Positions 1-8,770 of a stretch of 64,000 bases of DNA are shown here, piece by piece. The DNA comes from Bacillus sp. CH140a_4T. GTDB taxonomy: Bacteria; Bacillota; Bacilli; Bacillales; Bacillaceae_G. The notes below the pieces were generated by a model, which worked only from the letters and a program-made list of their open reading frames with translations, had not been told where the DNA came from and ran no database searches. The position numbers were made by a program, and so were the translations under genes. The stretch's first letter is position 1. Every line of letters begins with the position of its first letter. The stretch covers positions 393,914 through 457,913 of the forward strand of contig NZ_WBPF01000021.1 of assembly GCF_008923725.1 (NCBI RefSeq), written 5' to 3'.

Positions 1-25
1 CAGAGCGGATATTCACGTCTAACAT
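1..25 (-). CDS. 5' end of an unidentified gene (partial)
   Basis: On the minus strand a strong AAGGGG ribosome site (about 31-36) is followed after five bases by ATG at 25-23, and the frame stays open to the window edge (MLDVNIRS). Only eight codons are visible, so no function can be given. It is divergent from the HAD phosphatase gene starting at 187, and the 160 bases between them should hold both promoters. The start could also be the ATG at 29-27, but that one is too close to the ribosome site. Confidence 0.4.
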
Positions 26-186
26 ACATTCCCCTTCTTTCCATTTTCAATACAATCAAGGAAAAGAATAACATATAACTATCTATATATCATTATAAAG
101 TATTTATTTTCGTAGCAGGAATAAATATTTTATAACAGAATATTTAATGTTTGAAGTTATTAATTTAAATTGAAAGGACTATAACT

Positions 187-714
187 ATGACAAACATCGA
201 AGCTATTTTTATTGATCGTGACGGTACAATTGGTGGTGACACTACAATACATTATCCAGGCTCTTTTACATTATTTCCTTTCACAAAAGCAGCTCTGCAA
301 AAACTAAAAGCTCAAAATATAAAAATTTTCTCTTTCACAAATCAACCAGGTATCGCAGATGGGATAGCGACTGTAGCTGATTTTGTACAAGAATTAGAAA
401 GTTTCGGTTTTGATGATATTTACGTATGTCCTCATAAACACGGTGATGGTTGTGAATGCCGTAAACCAAGTACAGGTATGCTGCTGCAAGCAGCCGAAAA
501 ACACGGGCTTGATTTAAAGAAATGCGCTGTAATTGGTGATCGCTGGACCGATATCGTTGCAGGAGCAACAGTATATGCGACAACGATATTAGTGCGAACA
601 GGAGCTGGATATGATGCTTTACATACATACCGAGACAAATGGGCACATATTGAACCAAACTACATTGCAGAAAACTTTGAAGATGCTACAAATTGGATTT
701 TAAATCAACTATAA
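187..714 (+). CDS. HAD-IIIA family phosphatase (HisB-N/GmhB-like)
   Basis: Small cytosolic phosphatase of 175 aa, a usual length for the HAD-IIIA group. The nucleophile motif I is DRDGT at residues 11-15, motif II is FTNQPG near 50, and motif IV is GDRWTDIVAG near 118. A CPHKHGDGCEC segment around residue 81 matches the zinc-binding loop of the GmhB/HisB-N phosphatases, so a sugar-phosphate or histidinol-phosphate-like substrate is plausible. There are no heptose or histidine genes nearby, so the true substrate is unknown. The gene stands alone and ends at a strong hairpin shared with the convergent GNAT gene. Confidence 0.85.
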   Translation: MTNIEAIFIDRDGTIGGDTTIHYPGSFTLFPFTKAALQKLKAQNIKIFSFTNQPGIADGIATVADFVQELESFGFDDIYVCPHKHGDGCECRKPSTGMLLQAAEKHGLDLKKCAVIGDRWTDIVAGATVYATTILVRTGAGYDALHTYRDKWAHIEPNYIAENFEDATNWILNQL

Positions 715-719
715 TACAA

Positions 720-760
720 ATGAAAAGAGACATTTTCACAATGGAAACGTCTCTTTTCAT
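720..760. terminator. Bidirectional rho-independent terminator
   Basis: Perfect 12-bp stem ATGAAAAGAGAC / GTCTCTTTTCAT around a 17-base loop, with T-rich sequence on the right. It lies between two convergent genes and can serve both. Confidence 0.8.
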
Positions 761-770
761 CTTATATTTT

Positions 771-1211
771 TTAAAATGTTAATTCATAATGGAAATAACG
801 ATTATCTCTCAAATAACCATTTTCAGCGTATAATCGCTGCGCTGATAAATTATCAATCTCTGTTTGTAATTTTACACCTTTTGCACCATTTTCTAAGGCG
901 AATTCTTTAGCCGCTTCTAATAATTTTTTTCCTGTTCCTGCCCCGCGCTTAGTAGCTTGTACAAATAGATCATTTAAAATCCATAATTCTTTCATCGAAA
1001 TAGAAGAAAATGATGGATATAATTGCGTGAATCCAATATATTCACCGTCTTCAATTGCTACGAAAATAACGGATTCCTTTCTCTCAATTCGATTTCGCAA
1101 AAATACTTTTGCTCCGTCTATATCGGAATCTTGTCTATAAAACATACGATAATTATTAAAAACTGATGCTAGTCCATCTAAATCTGCAATTGTTGCCTCA
1201 TATATTCTCAT
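771..1211 (-). CDS. GNAT family N-acetyltransferase
   Basis: GNAT acetyltransferase of about 146 aa. The acetyl-CoA loop is visible as ATKRGAGTGKKLLEAAKEFA, followed by LQTEIDNLSAQRLYAENGY, the usual last strand and helix. The open frame could begin further upstream at 1259, but MRIYEATIADLDG at 1211 is preferred. It is the natural family start and it overlaps the TGA of the TrmO-like gene as ATGA, which suggests translational coupling. The acceptor substrate cannot be told from sequence. Terminated by the hairpin at 720-760. Confidence 0.85.
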   Translation of the reverse strand: MRIYEATIADLDGLASVFNNYRMFYRQDSDIDGAKVFLRNRIERKESVIFVAIEDGEYIGFTQLYPSFSSISMKELWILNDLFVQATKRGAGTGKKLLEAAKEFALENGAKGVKLQTEIDNLSAQRLYAENGYLRDNRYFHYELTF

Positions 1212-1681
1212 TTTACTCCATTCCCCTTCCAATACTGTTTCATTATATCCGTTGCCCATTTAGGCTGTACAATTTCTTCTGTCGGCATAAACTCTTTCAT
1301 TATCGGCTTTATATCCAATATAGGGGTGCCATCAATAGCATCTAACCCCTCAACAATAATTGATTTACCTTCTCTTTTGATCATCTTTACAATTGTTGCT
1401 CCTATGCGATTCGGACGATTTTTCCCGCGCTGTGCAAAAATGCCTACTTTAGGATAATCATTATTATTTCTAGGATGTCTAGCAAAATATTGAATTTGTT
1501 CATCTGTTAACTTATGAAAATAAAAAACAACTTCAATATGAGAAAAATCTTCAATCCCTTGTATACTTTCTTCTGTATACATTTCAGTTAAAGTAATATA
1601 GGATCTTACTTCTCCCCATTCATCATCTTTTATTTCCTTTCTTTCATTATGTACAAATGCGATTGGTTGAATTGAAAACAT
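1208..1681 (-). CDS. trmO: TrmO-type tRNA (t6A37) N6-methyltransferase
   Basis: Protein of the TsaA/TrmO family, which methylates N6-threonylcarbamoyladenosine at position 37 of certain tRNAs using S-adenosylmethionine. Family signatures are seen: the start IQPIAFVHNE, SHIEVVFYFHK, RHPRNNNDYPKVGIFAQRG, and RPNRIGATIV, followed by GLDAIDGTPILDIKP. At about 157 aa it is the short bacterial form without a long C-terminal extension. Two ATGs exist; the one at 1681 lies seven bases from GGGGG, whereas the one at 1687 is too close to it. It overlaps the downstream GNAT gene by four bases. Confidence 0.85.
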   Translation of the reverse strand: MFSIQPIAFVHNERKEIKDDEWGEVRSYITLTEMYTEESIQGIEDFSHIEVVFYFHKLTDEQIQYFARHPRNNNDYPKVGIFAQRGKNRPNRIGATIVKMIKREGKSIIVEGLDAIDGTPILDIKPIMKEFMPTEEIVQPKWATDIMKQYWKGNGVK

Positions 1682-1768
1682 ACGCATTCCCCCTTAAATG
1701 TAACCACTTACATTATAAAATATTTTCTGAATGTTTTCCACACACACGAACTAGGTTACATAATATAA

Positions 1769-2467
1769 TTATAATCTATTTTGTAAAGCGAAATTAACTG
1801 CTTCAACTGCATGTATATGAGTTGTGTCAAATATTGGAACTAGTACGTCTTCCTGCTTTATTAATAATCCTATTTCGGTACAACCTAATATGATCCCTTG
1901 GGCTCCTTCTTGTACTAGATCTTCTATTACTCTTTTATAATAATCCCTAGATTGAGTTGTTATCTTTCCTAAACACAATTCTGTATATATTACTTCGTTT
2001 ATCTTTTCTCTATCCTTTTTTGATGGAACCATTACTTTTATATCATTTTCTTCTATGCGTAATTTATAAAAGTCTTGCTCCATTGTATATTTAGTTCCAA
2101 ATAAACCAACCTTTTGAATATCTTTCCTTTTAATTTCTTTTGCAGTCGCATCAGCGATATGTAAGACTGGAATATGAATATTCTCCTTTATTTTCTCAAC
2201 TACTTTATGCATTGTATTTGTGCAAATAATTATAAAATCGGCTCCTCCCTTTTGTAATGAATATGCTGCATTCCCTAATACTTCTCCTGCTCCATTCCAA
2301 TCTCCGTTAGACTGGAATCGTTCAATCTCTTCAAAGTCCACACTATTAATCATACATTTTGCTGAATGTAACCCTCCTAATCTCTCTTTTATTTCTTCAT
2401 TTATGATTCGATAATATTCAGAAGTTGATTCCCAACTCATACCACCAATTAAACCTATTGTTTTCAT
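1769..2467 (-). CDS. Aspartate/glutamate racemase family protein
   Basis: Member of the PLP-independent Asp/Glu racemase superfamily, about 232 aa. IGLIGGMSWESTSEYYRIINE at the N-terminus, CTNTMHK (first catalytic cysteine, mid-protein) and GCTEIGLL (second cysteine, near the C-terminus) are all present, so the two-base catalytic site is intact. The start at 2467 is chosen because AAGGTGG sits seven bases upstream; the longer frame from 2506 has no good ribosome site. Likely makes or breaks down a D-amino acid; whether it prefers aspartate cannot be decided here. It appears to be a single-gene unit. Confidence 0.85.
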   Translation of the reverse strand: MKTIGLIGGMSWESTSEYYRIINEEIKERLGGLHSAKCMINSVDFEEIERFQSNGDWNGAGEVLGNAAYSLQKGGADFIIICTNTMHKVVEKIKENIHIPVLHIADATAKEIKRKDIQKVGLFGTKYTMEQDFYKLRIEENDIKVMVPSKKDREKINEVIYTELCLGKITTQSRDYYKRVIEDLVQEGAQGIILGCTEIGLLIKQEDVLVPIFDTTHIHAVEAVNFALQNRL

Positions 2468-2535
2468 TACAACAACCACCTTATACTGTTTTTTAAAACT
2501 AATCACAACATTTTATTATGTATATTATACATAAT

Positions 2536-2574
2536 AAAACAAGAATTTACGTTTTTAATATAAAGTCTTGTTTT
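2536..2574 (-). terminator. AT-rich inverted repeat downstream of the Fe-alcohol dehydrogenase gene
   Basis: AAAACAAGA / TCTTGTTTT with a 21-base loop, followed on the minus strand by T-rich sequence. The stem is AT-rich and the loop long, so this is only a possible terminator for the gene ending at 2613. Confidence 0.35.
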
Positions 2575-2612
2575 AACTATTTCCAAGGAAATTTTATAAG
2601 AATATTCTGAAA

Positions 2613-3824
2613 TTAATTATCTAATGTTATTATAGAATCTTCATATTGATAATGAAAACACTCTCGATACAACTGTTTAATTTCATCATATGATGGCACA
2701 CGCGGATTATTTGCTGGACTTCCACTTTCAATTGCATCTGATGCCATTTTAGAAATAGCTTTTTCAAATTCAACCTCACCAATTCCGTATTCTTTTAAAT
2801 TTGGAATACGAAGATCAAAACAAAGTTTTTTTATTTCCCTCAGCGTGTAGTCGGCTACTTCTTCATCACAATAGGAATACATATCTTTATTTAAACAACG
2901 TCCTATTTCCGCTAGTCTTTTTACTGCACTAACCTTTGTATATTCTAAAACTGTAGGTAATAGTATTGCATTGGATATACCATGTGGTACGTGAAATAAT
3001 GCCCCTACCGGCCTGGACATTCCATGAACTAGCGTAACAGATGCATTTGAAAATGCGATTCCAGCTTGTAAGGACGCAATCATCATCGCTTCTCTTGCCT
3101 CCATATTCTCTCCATCTTCATATGCAATACGTAAATATTTCATAATACTTTCAATTGCGGAAAGTGCAAGTACATCGGTAAGTGATTGTGAAACTTTAGA
3201 AATATATGCTTCGACTGCATGACATAATGCATCTATCCCTGTTGCTGCTGTAATATGAGGTGGCACCGAACGTGTTAAAATTGGGTCAATAATCGCTACT
3301 TGTGGGGTAAAACTCGGATGTTTCATCATCATTTTTACATCTGTTCTTTTATTCGTAATTACTGCTACACTTGTTACTTCAGATCCAGTACCAGAAGTTG
3401 TTGGGATTGCAATTAGTGGTAGCGGATCATTGTCTATTTCTATATCCTTTTGGACATAATCTTCCACTTCTCCACCATTTGTATATAACACCGCAACTGC
3501 TTTCGCTGCATCAATACAACTTCCACCGCCAATACCAATAATAAAATCACACTTTCCTTCTTTACAAAGTGTTAACGCTTCTAACACGTGTATATTTGTA
3601 GGCTCAGCATTTACTTTATTATATGTAATAACAGTAATACCTTTCGTATTTAATTGTTGTATACACGTCTCAACATATCCTAAATTCTCCATAATTGTAT
3701 CAGTAACTATAAACGCTTTTTTCCCCAACTTCTTAGATTGTTCCCCCAGCTTTTCAAGCGAATTTCTTCCATATAATACGGACTTCGGCATACGAAACTC
3801 AGCAACTTCTTGCAAGTATTCCAC
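2613..3824 (-). CDS. Iron-containing alcohol dehydrogenase
   Basis: Group III metal-dependent alcohol dehydrogenase of 403 aa, the normal family length. The NAD(P)-binding GGGSCIDAAKA motif is near residue 99, TSGTGSEVT near 145, and the metal-binding part includes GIDALCHAVEAYIS and HGMSRPVGALFHVPHG, with the histidines in the expected places. It is transcribed after a GntP permease with 43 bases between, so both probably form one catabolic operon. A hydroxy-acid such as hydroxybutyrate, or a sugar acid, is a reasonable guess for the shared substrate; this is inference. Confidence 0.85.
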   Translation of the reverse strand: MEYLQEVAEFRMPKSVLYGRNSLEKLGEQSKKLGKKAFIVTDTIMENLGYVETCIQQLNTKGITVITYNKVNAEPTNIHVLEALTLCKEGKCDFIIGIGGGSCIDAAKAVAVLYTNGGEVEDYVQKDIEIDNDPLPLIAIPTTSGTGSEVTSVAVITNKRTDVKMMMKHPSFTPQVAIIDPILTRSVPPHITAATGIDALCHAVEAYISKVSQSLTDVLALSAIESIMKYLRIAYEDGENMEAREAMMIASLQAGIAFSNASVTLVHGMSRPVGALFHVPHGISNAILLPTVLEYTKVSAVKRLAEIGRCLNKDMYSYCDEEVADYTLREIKKLCFDLRIPNLKEYGIGEVEFEKAISKMASDAIESGSPANNPRVPSYDEIKQLYRECFHYQYEDSIITLDN

Positions 3825-3867
3825 CCCTTCTTACCCTAATTAATGTTTTAGTTTATAAAATATCGAC

Positions 3868-5313
3868 TTAATAAATTCCTGTTACAGTATAGAATGCAAT
3901 AACTAAAAACACAGCAACCGTTTTCAAAATTGTAATAGCAAATATATCTTTGTATGACTGTTTATGTGTTAAACCTGTTACTGTAAGAATAGTAATAATC
4001 GCTCCGTTATGTGGTAATGTATCCATTCCTCCTGATGCCATTGATACGATGCGGTGCATTACTTCTAGTGGAATATCAAATTGATTGGCCGCTGCAATAA
4101 ACTTGTCTCCCATTGCACTTAAAACGATCCCCATTCCTCCTGATGCAGAGCCTGTAATACCGGCTAAAATATTTGTCGTTACTGCTCCATTCACTAGAGG
4201 ATTTGTAAATGTGGCAGAAATACCATCTCTCATAATCGCGAATCCTGGAAGTGCTGCGATGACACCACCGAATCCAAACTCAGCTCCTGTATTCATCGTT
4301 GCAAGTAACGCTCCACCAATACTTGTATTCAATCCAGCTTGAAACCCTGTTACTACTCGTTTCCAATATAATAATAACGTTGTTACAATACCTATAATAA
4401 GTGCCAATTCTACTGACCAAATTCCAACTACTGCACTTAATTCTACTTTTCCAAATGCTTTCATACCAATTGCAGAAAAATCAAAACCATTCGGATACCA
4501 CTTCGGTATCATAATAGTGAAAACTTTATTCATTACACCTACTAAAATAAGTGGTATAAAAGCAATCACTTGCTGAACTCTTGTAATTTCAATGCTTTTC
4601 AGTAATGGCATATCTTTTTGATCCACTTGCACTTGCAAAGAAGCTGCCATTTCAGTATCCCCATCGTTAAAACCAAAATACCCTTCTCCTGCTGCCTTCG
4701 CCTTCTTACGTCTACTCTCTAAATATAGTAAACCTAACGTCAGTACAAAAATTGCCCCTACAATACCAAGTATCGGCGCAGCATAAATATCTGTTTTAAA
4801 AAACGTTGTAGGTATTACGTTTTGAATTTGTGGTGATCCAGGTAGCGCATCCATAGTAAACGTGACCGCTCCAAGTACAATCGTTCCAGGGATTAAACGC
4901 TTCGGAATATTCGCTTGTCGAAACAGCTTAGCTGCAAACGGATATACAGCAAACACTACTACATACACACTAACACCACTATACGTTAAGATAGCACCCA
5001 TTAATACAATCGCTAAAATCGTACGCTTTTCACCAACTAGCTCTATAATTGTCTTTGCAATCGAGTCTGCGATTCCTGACATTTCTACTACTTTCCCAAA
5101 TATTGCTCCAAGTAAAAATACAGGAAAATATAGTTTAATAAAACCTACCATTTTCTCCATAAAGATATTTGAAAAGAAAGGTAATACAAAACTAGGCTCT
5201 GTCAAAAATACCGCAAATAATGCAAATATCGGTGCAAATAAAATAACAGAAAACCCTCTATATGCTACAAACATTAGTAAACTAAGTGCTAATAATATAA
5301 TAATTAGCTCCAA
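3868..5313 (-). CDS. GntP family permease
   Basis: Polytopic membrane transporter of 481 aa with about a dozen hydrophobic segments. It is recognised as GntP-like from LYFPVFLLGAIFGKVVEMSG near the N-terminus and TFTMDALPGSPQIQNVIPT, a typical intramembrane loop. The family imports gluconate, related sugar acids or 3-hydroxybutyrate with protons. The start is TTG at 5313-5311, five bases after a near-perfect GGAGGGG; there is no ATG nearby. First gene of a likely operon with the Fe-alcohol dehydrogenase. A soluble loop around residues 200-225 (rich in K, E and D) separates two halves. Confidence 0.85.
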   Translation of the reverse strand: MELIIILLALSLLMFVAYRGFSVILFAPIFALFAVFLTEPSFVLPFFSNIFMEKMVGFIKLYFPVFLLGAIFGKVVEMSGIADSIAKTIIELVGEKRTILAIVLMGAILTYSGVSVYVVVFAVYPFAAKLFRQANIPKRLIPGTIVLGAVTFTMDALPGSPQIQNVIPTTFFKTDIYAAPILGIVGAIFVLTLGLLYLESRRKKAKAAGEGYFGFNDGDTEMAASLQVQVDQKDMPLLKSIEITRVQQVIAFIPLILVGVMNKVFTIMIPKWYPNGFDFSAIGMKAFGKVELSAVVGIWSVELALIIGIVTTLLLYWKRVVTGFQAGLNTSIGGALLATMNTGAEFGFGGVIAALPGFAIMRDGISATFTNPLVNGAVTTNILAGITGSASGGMGIVLSAMGDKFIAAANQFDIPLEVMHRIVSMASGGMDTLPHNGAIITILTVTGLTHKQSYKDIFAITILKTVAVFLVIAFYTVTGIY

Positions 5314-5453
5314 TTATACCCCTCCATTAAACTGAAAATTCAAACTTTTATAGATAAACTTCTACTAATCTTTTGATTCTGACATCCCTCCTCTTATTCA
5401 TACAAATTTTTTATGCTAAAAATGTCTAATTATAAGTATTCGATTACATATGA

Positions 5454-5506
5454 AAAATCCCTTTAAACATAAACGATTTCATCTTCATACGTTATAAAGG
5501 GATTTT
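5454..5506 (-). terminator. Rho-independent terminator of the HAD hydrolase gene
   Basis: Stem AAAATCCCTTTA / TAAAGGGATTTT, followed by T residues on the minus strand, just after the gene ending at 5519. The hairpin loop is long (about 29 bases) but contains a further partial pairing. Confidence 0.65.
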
Positions 5507-5518
5507 CAGTCTCTATAT

Positions 5519-6184
5519 TTACTTCTCTATCAAACTACTGTCTACACAAAAATGATGTAGTTCTTTTACATCATTTACTATATGAGTCGCACCAACTTCA
5601 GTCAATTCTCTTTCACTACCATAGCCATATAATATACCGATTGAAGCAATTCCATTATAATTTGCTCCTATTATATCGTGTTTTCTATCTCCAATCATAA
5701 CAATTTCTTCTTTATTAAGGGCTTCATTTGTTTGTAAAATGTGAGCAATGATTTCTTCCTTTTTTATTCTCGTACCATCTAAATTACTTCCAACGATACC
5801 TTCGAAATAATTTGTTAATTGAAAATGCTCTATAACTTGTTCAGCAAATACAGTAGGCTTTGAAGTTGCTATAAATAAACGATTTCCAGTATCTTTTAAT
5901 TGTTTCAAAAGATTTGGGATACCATCGTAAACATTATTTTCTAACAATCCACGTTGCTTTAAATACTCTCTGAAATAAAAAACAGCTCGTTCAACTTCTC
6001 CTTCATTCATATTATACCTCTCTACGAATGATTGCTGAATGGGCGGACCAATAAATGAGTCAAATTCACTTACATGTAATTCTTCAATTCCAACCTTTTG
6101 TAATGCATACAATACTGAATTTATAATTCCTTCTTTCGGATCCGTCAATGTTCCATCTAAATCAAATAGAAATGTTGTATACAT
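5519..6184 (-). CDS. HAD superfamily hydrolase (phosphoglycolate phosphatase-like)
   Basis: Cytosolic phosphatase of 221 aa. Motif I is FDLDGTLTD at residues 7-15, the alpha-helical cap follows with FIGPPIQQSF, motif II is IATSKP near 101, motif III K near 139 and motif IV GDRKHDIIGA near 165. This order fits the Gph/PpaX subgroup of HAD hydrolases, but the physiological substrate is not readable. It is transcribed alone, with about 190 bases to the divergent amj gene and a hairpin downstream. Confidence 0.85.
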   Translation of the reverse strand: MYTTFLFDLDGTLTDPKEGIINSVLYALQKVGIEELHVSEFDSFIGPPIQQSFVERYNMNEGEVERAVFYFREYLKQRGLLENNVYDGIPNLLKQLKDTGNRLFIATSKPTVFAEQVIEHFQLTNYFEGIVGSNLDGTRIKKEEIIAHILQTNEALNKEEIVMIGDRKHDIIGANYNGIASIGILYGYGSERELTEVGATHIVNDVKELHHFCVDSSLIEK

Positions 6185-6377
6185 GTTTTCTTCCCCCCAT
6201 TCATTTTACTGTATAAGTATCCTATAACATCTTTTCCCACTTTTCCTTCTATTATACTATCATTATCTTTTTTTCTTAAAAATTACTTTCCCTATGTCAC
6301 ATACTTTCAGTTACAAAAAACGATACATATGATAAAGTAAAAAAGTTACAATTATTTTAATAGAAACGGTGAATCTA

Positions 6378-7175
6378 ATGTCAATTACCTTAATTGTTAT
6401 AATGGCTTTCACAATTGTTATTCACGCGGTTGAAACGAGCTCTTATAGCATTCGATTAGCTGGTGTACGTTTAAAGAAAATCGCTGTTGCATTATCCGTT
6501 GTAGGAATTGTATTACTCATTTCTAGAACGTCAAATTTACTACAAGCCTTTTTACTCGGCGGCATTGTTGACGAAGCTAAACGAGATGCTTCTATTCATT
6601 TAGAGCATATAATACGTCTTGTACTATTATCAGCTTCTTTTGGTACATTACTTGCGATTATACTGTATCCAACTTTGACCAAACTATTTGGATATGTCAT
6701 TCAAAACTTTGAAACAGATGGTTCTTTCATTCGAATGTTGAAAACAAATAACATTCAAAAATTAAAGTACACAAAAAAATATGTACGCTTTCCAAAATTA
6801 GAAATGATTCATAGGCTACGCATAGGTGGTATTCCAAAACGTATTATGCTTATTAACATGTTTGCTACTGCTATTTATACAGCTGGTGTTCTTTCAGCCC
6901 TATACGCTTCTTTTTTACTTCCAACTTACGCGACAAAGGCTAGTACAGCCTCTGGTCTTATTAATGGTTTTGCTACTATTTTATTAACAGTGCTACTTGA
7001 TCCACGTATCGCTTTGTTAACAGAGCGAGCACTTCAATCAGAAGAAGGTGCAGAAGCAATGAGTAAAATGTATGGTTGGCTAATGATTTCTAGACTTTTC
7101 GGTACGTTATTAGCACAACTATTATTCATACCAGGTGCTTACTGGATCACTTGGATTATTAAATTGATGAATTAG
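6378..7175 (+). CDS. amj: Lipid II flippase Amj
   Basis: Membrane protein of 265 aa with about six hydrophobic spans. It is recognised as the Amj (YdaH, DUF2837) family from HAVETSSYSIRLAGVRLKKI near the start, then ISRTSNLLQAFLLGGIVD. Amj is the alternative to MurJ for moving peptidoglycan precursor lipid II across the membrane in Bacillus, where it is induced by cell-envelope stress. The ATG at 6378 is chosen because GGTGA lies five bases before it; an in-frame GTG at 6369 has no ribosome site. It is followed 30 bases later by a nucleotidyltransferase gene, possibly in one transcript. Confidence 0.85.
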   Translation: MSITLIVIMAFTIVIHAVETSSYSIRLAGVRLKKIAVALSVVGIVLLISRTSNLLQAFLLGGIVDEAKRDASIHLEHIIRLVLLSASFGTLLAIILYPTLTKLFGYVIQNFETDGSFIRMLKTNNIQKLKYTKKYVRFPKLEMIHRLRIGGIPKRIMLINMFATAIYTAGVLSALYASFLLPTYATKASTASGLINGFATILLTVLLDPRIALLTERALQSEEGAEAMSKMYGWLMISRLFGTLLAQLLFIPGAYWITWIIKLMN

Positions 7176-7205
7176 TCATCTATAAAAAAGTAGGTGGGAT
7201 AACAA

Positions 7206-7781
7206 ATGACTATACAAACAGAGCAAGATATAATTCGCTTAATAGAAAATGACGAATGGATGATGAACGTATTACAAATGGCAGAATCGCTAGAGCTACC
7301 TGATTGGTGGATTTGCGCCGGGTTTGTTCGCTCTAAAATTTGGGATACCTTACATGACTACGAAATACGAACGGCTACACCAGATATTGATGTCATTTAT
7401 TTTGATCAATTACATACAGATGAGGCATATGAGCAATCACTAGAGAAAGCACTGATAAATATGGATGCTTCTATACCTTGGTCGGTAAAAAATCAAGCTC
7501 GTATGCATGTAGTGAATAATATGCCACCGTATTCTTCTTCTGTTGATGCTATTTCTAAATTCCCTGAAACAGCAACGGCTATAGGAGTTACACTTGATGA
7601 GCTAAACAACGTCATATTAACGGCTCCATGTGGTATTGAAGATGTGATTGCCTTACAAGTGAGACCGACAGCCCATTTTCTTGAAACAAAAGAACGATCA
7701 CATATGTACAATGCTAGAGTTACTAAAAAGAACTGGCAAAACAAATGGCCTAACATAAAAATTACTTATCCAAAAATATAA
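7206..7781 (+). CDS. Nucleotidyltransferase-like protein (PF06042 type)
   Basis: Protein of 191 aa. The pattern LPDWWICAGFVRSKIWDTLH, followed by TPDIDVIYFD, has the G-[FV]-R-[NS] and paired-aspartate layout of the NTP_transf_6 family of predicted nucleotidyltransferases. The C-terminal HMYNARVTKKNWQNKWPNIK is also typical of this family. No substrate is known for these proteins. It lies behind amj with a good GGTGGGAT ribosome site and ends at a strong terminator. Confidence 0.8.
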   Translation: MTIQTEQDIIRLIENDEWMMNVLQMAESLELPDWWICAGFVRSKIWDTLHDYEIRTATPDIDVIYFDQLHTDEAYEQSLEKALINMDASIPWSVKNQARMHVVNNMPPYSSSVDAISKFPETATAIGVTLDELNNVILTAPCGIEDVIALQVRPTAHFLETKERSHMYNARVTKKNWQNKWPNIKITYPKI

Positions 7782-7814
7782 AAAGGGAGCTTCGCATTAT
7801 ACGAAGCTCCCTTT
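7782..7814. terminator. Strong bidirectional terminator
   Basis: Perfect 13-bp stem AAAGGGAGCTTCG / CGAAGCTCCCTTT with a 7-base loop between two convergent genes. Confidence 0.9.
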
Positions 7815-7819
7815 CTACA

Positions 7820-8734
7820 TTATTTCAAAAACTGAATGACTAATTCTGCATATCGATCTGCTTCCTCATAATACGGTGTATGACTACTCTCTTCGAATAC
7901 AATATACTTCCCATTTTGAGCATCTTTATTAAACGTTTCAATTTGTTTTTCACACGTTACGACATCATATTTCCCTACAATTAATAACATTGGATTTTGT
8001 AAATCTTTTATTTTAGGTAATAATGAAGTACGAACTGCTCCCTCAAATTTTAATCTATCAAAATGAATTTTAGAGCGATTTGAAAATACTTCCCATTCTT
8101 CATCACTATATAAACTCTCGTCTGTCACATCTTCCTTATTATTGTAAATCTCCATTCTTTTTTCTTCTAGTTCATCACTTAGTCTTATATAAGCTTCTAA
8201 CAGCTCTTCTGAACTAGCATTGCTAGATGAATAAGCAAGAGACTCTTCCGCTACTTCTTCTTTTCCATACTTTTTTAATAAATGCCCTGTCTTTTGTAAC
8301 AAAGCTCTACTTGTTAATGCAAAATCGAAAGTCGGCCCTTCAAATATTATTTTCTCTATTGAACTTGGATATACCGATGCATACAACAATGCTACATATC
8401 CACCGAAAGAATGTCCAATTACAGACCACTTCTCAATTTGCAATACTTTTCTTAGTTCCTCACAATCTTCAATCAAATCATTTAATCCAAAAGCTTCGTC
8501 CTCAGTAATTTCCTCTGAGCGACAAACTCCTCTTTGATCTATCATAATTACAAATAAAGAATCTTGTAAACGTTCTGCTTGATGAAATGAAAAATCATAG
8601 CAACTTTCTCCTGGTCCACCATGCAAGTATAATACTGGTTTATTTTTAGGATTTCCATGCGTTTCAACGTATAGCTTTTTCCCTCTAATATTCATGTATT
8701 TCCCTGCTTCTATCAAATTCGCCTTTATGATCAT
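7820..8734 (-). CDS. Alpha/beta hydrolase (proline iminopeptidase-like)
   Basis: Alpha/beta-hydrolase fold enzyme of about 304 aa. HGGPGESCYDFSF is the oxyanion segment typical of family S33 peptidases, DQRGVCRSE follows, and the nucleophile elbow is GHSFGGYVAL. The catalytic acid is probably in VGKYDVVTC and the histidine in ESSHTPYYEE. S33 relatives include prolyl aminopeptidases and many esterases, so the substrate is open. The start at 8734 gives reasonable distance to AAAGG; a GTG at 8749 is the longer alternative. Monocistronic, sharing a terminator with the convergent nucleotidyltransferase gene. Confidence 0.75.
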   Translation of the reverse strand: MIIKANLIEAGKYMNIRGKKLYVETHGNPKNKPVLYLHGGPGESCYDFSFHQAERLQDSLFVIMIDQRGVCRSEEITEDEAFGLNDLIEDCEELRKVLQIEKWSVIGHSFGGYVALLYASVYPSSIEKIIFEGPTFDFALTSRALLQKTGHLLKKYGKEEVAEESLAYSSSNASSEELLEAYIRLSDELEEKRMEIYNNKEDVTDESLYSDEEWEVFSNRSKIHFDRLKFEGAVRTSLLPKIKDLQNPMLLIVGKYDVVTCEKQIETFNKDAQNGKYIVFEESSHTPYYEEADRYAELVIQFLK

Positions 8735-8770
8735 CACCTTCCTTTTCACTGAATATTATAACATTTAATG

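Noticed and set aside
5380-5400. Short ORF with GGAGGG directly before ATG upstream of the GntP gene
   Set aside because: The ribosome site touches the ATG (no spacing) and the frame ends after six codons.
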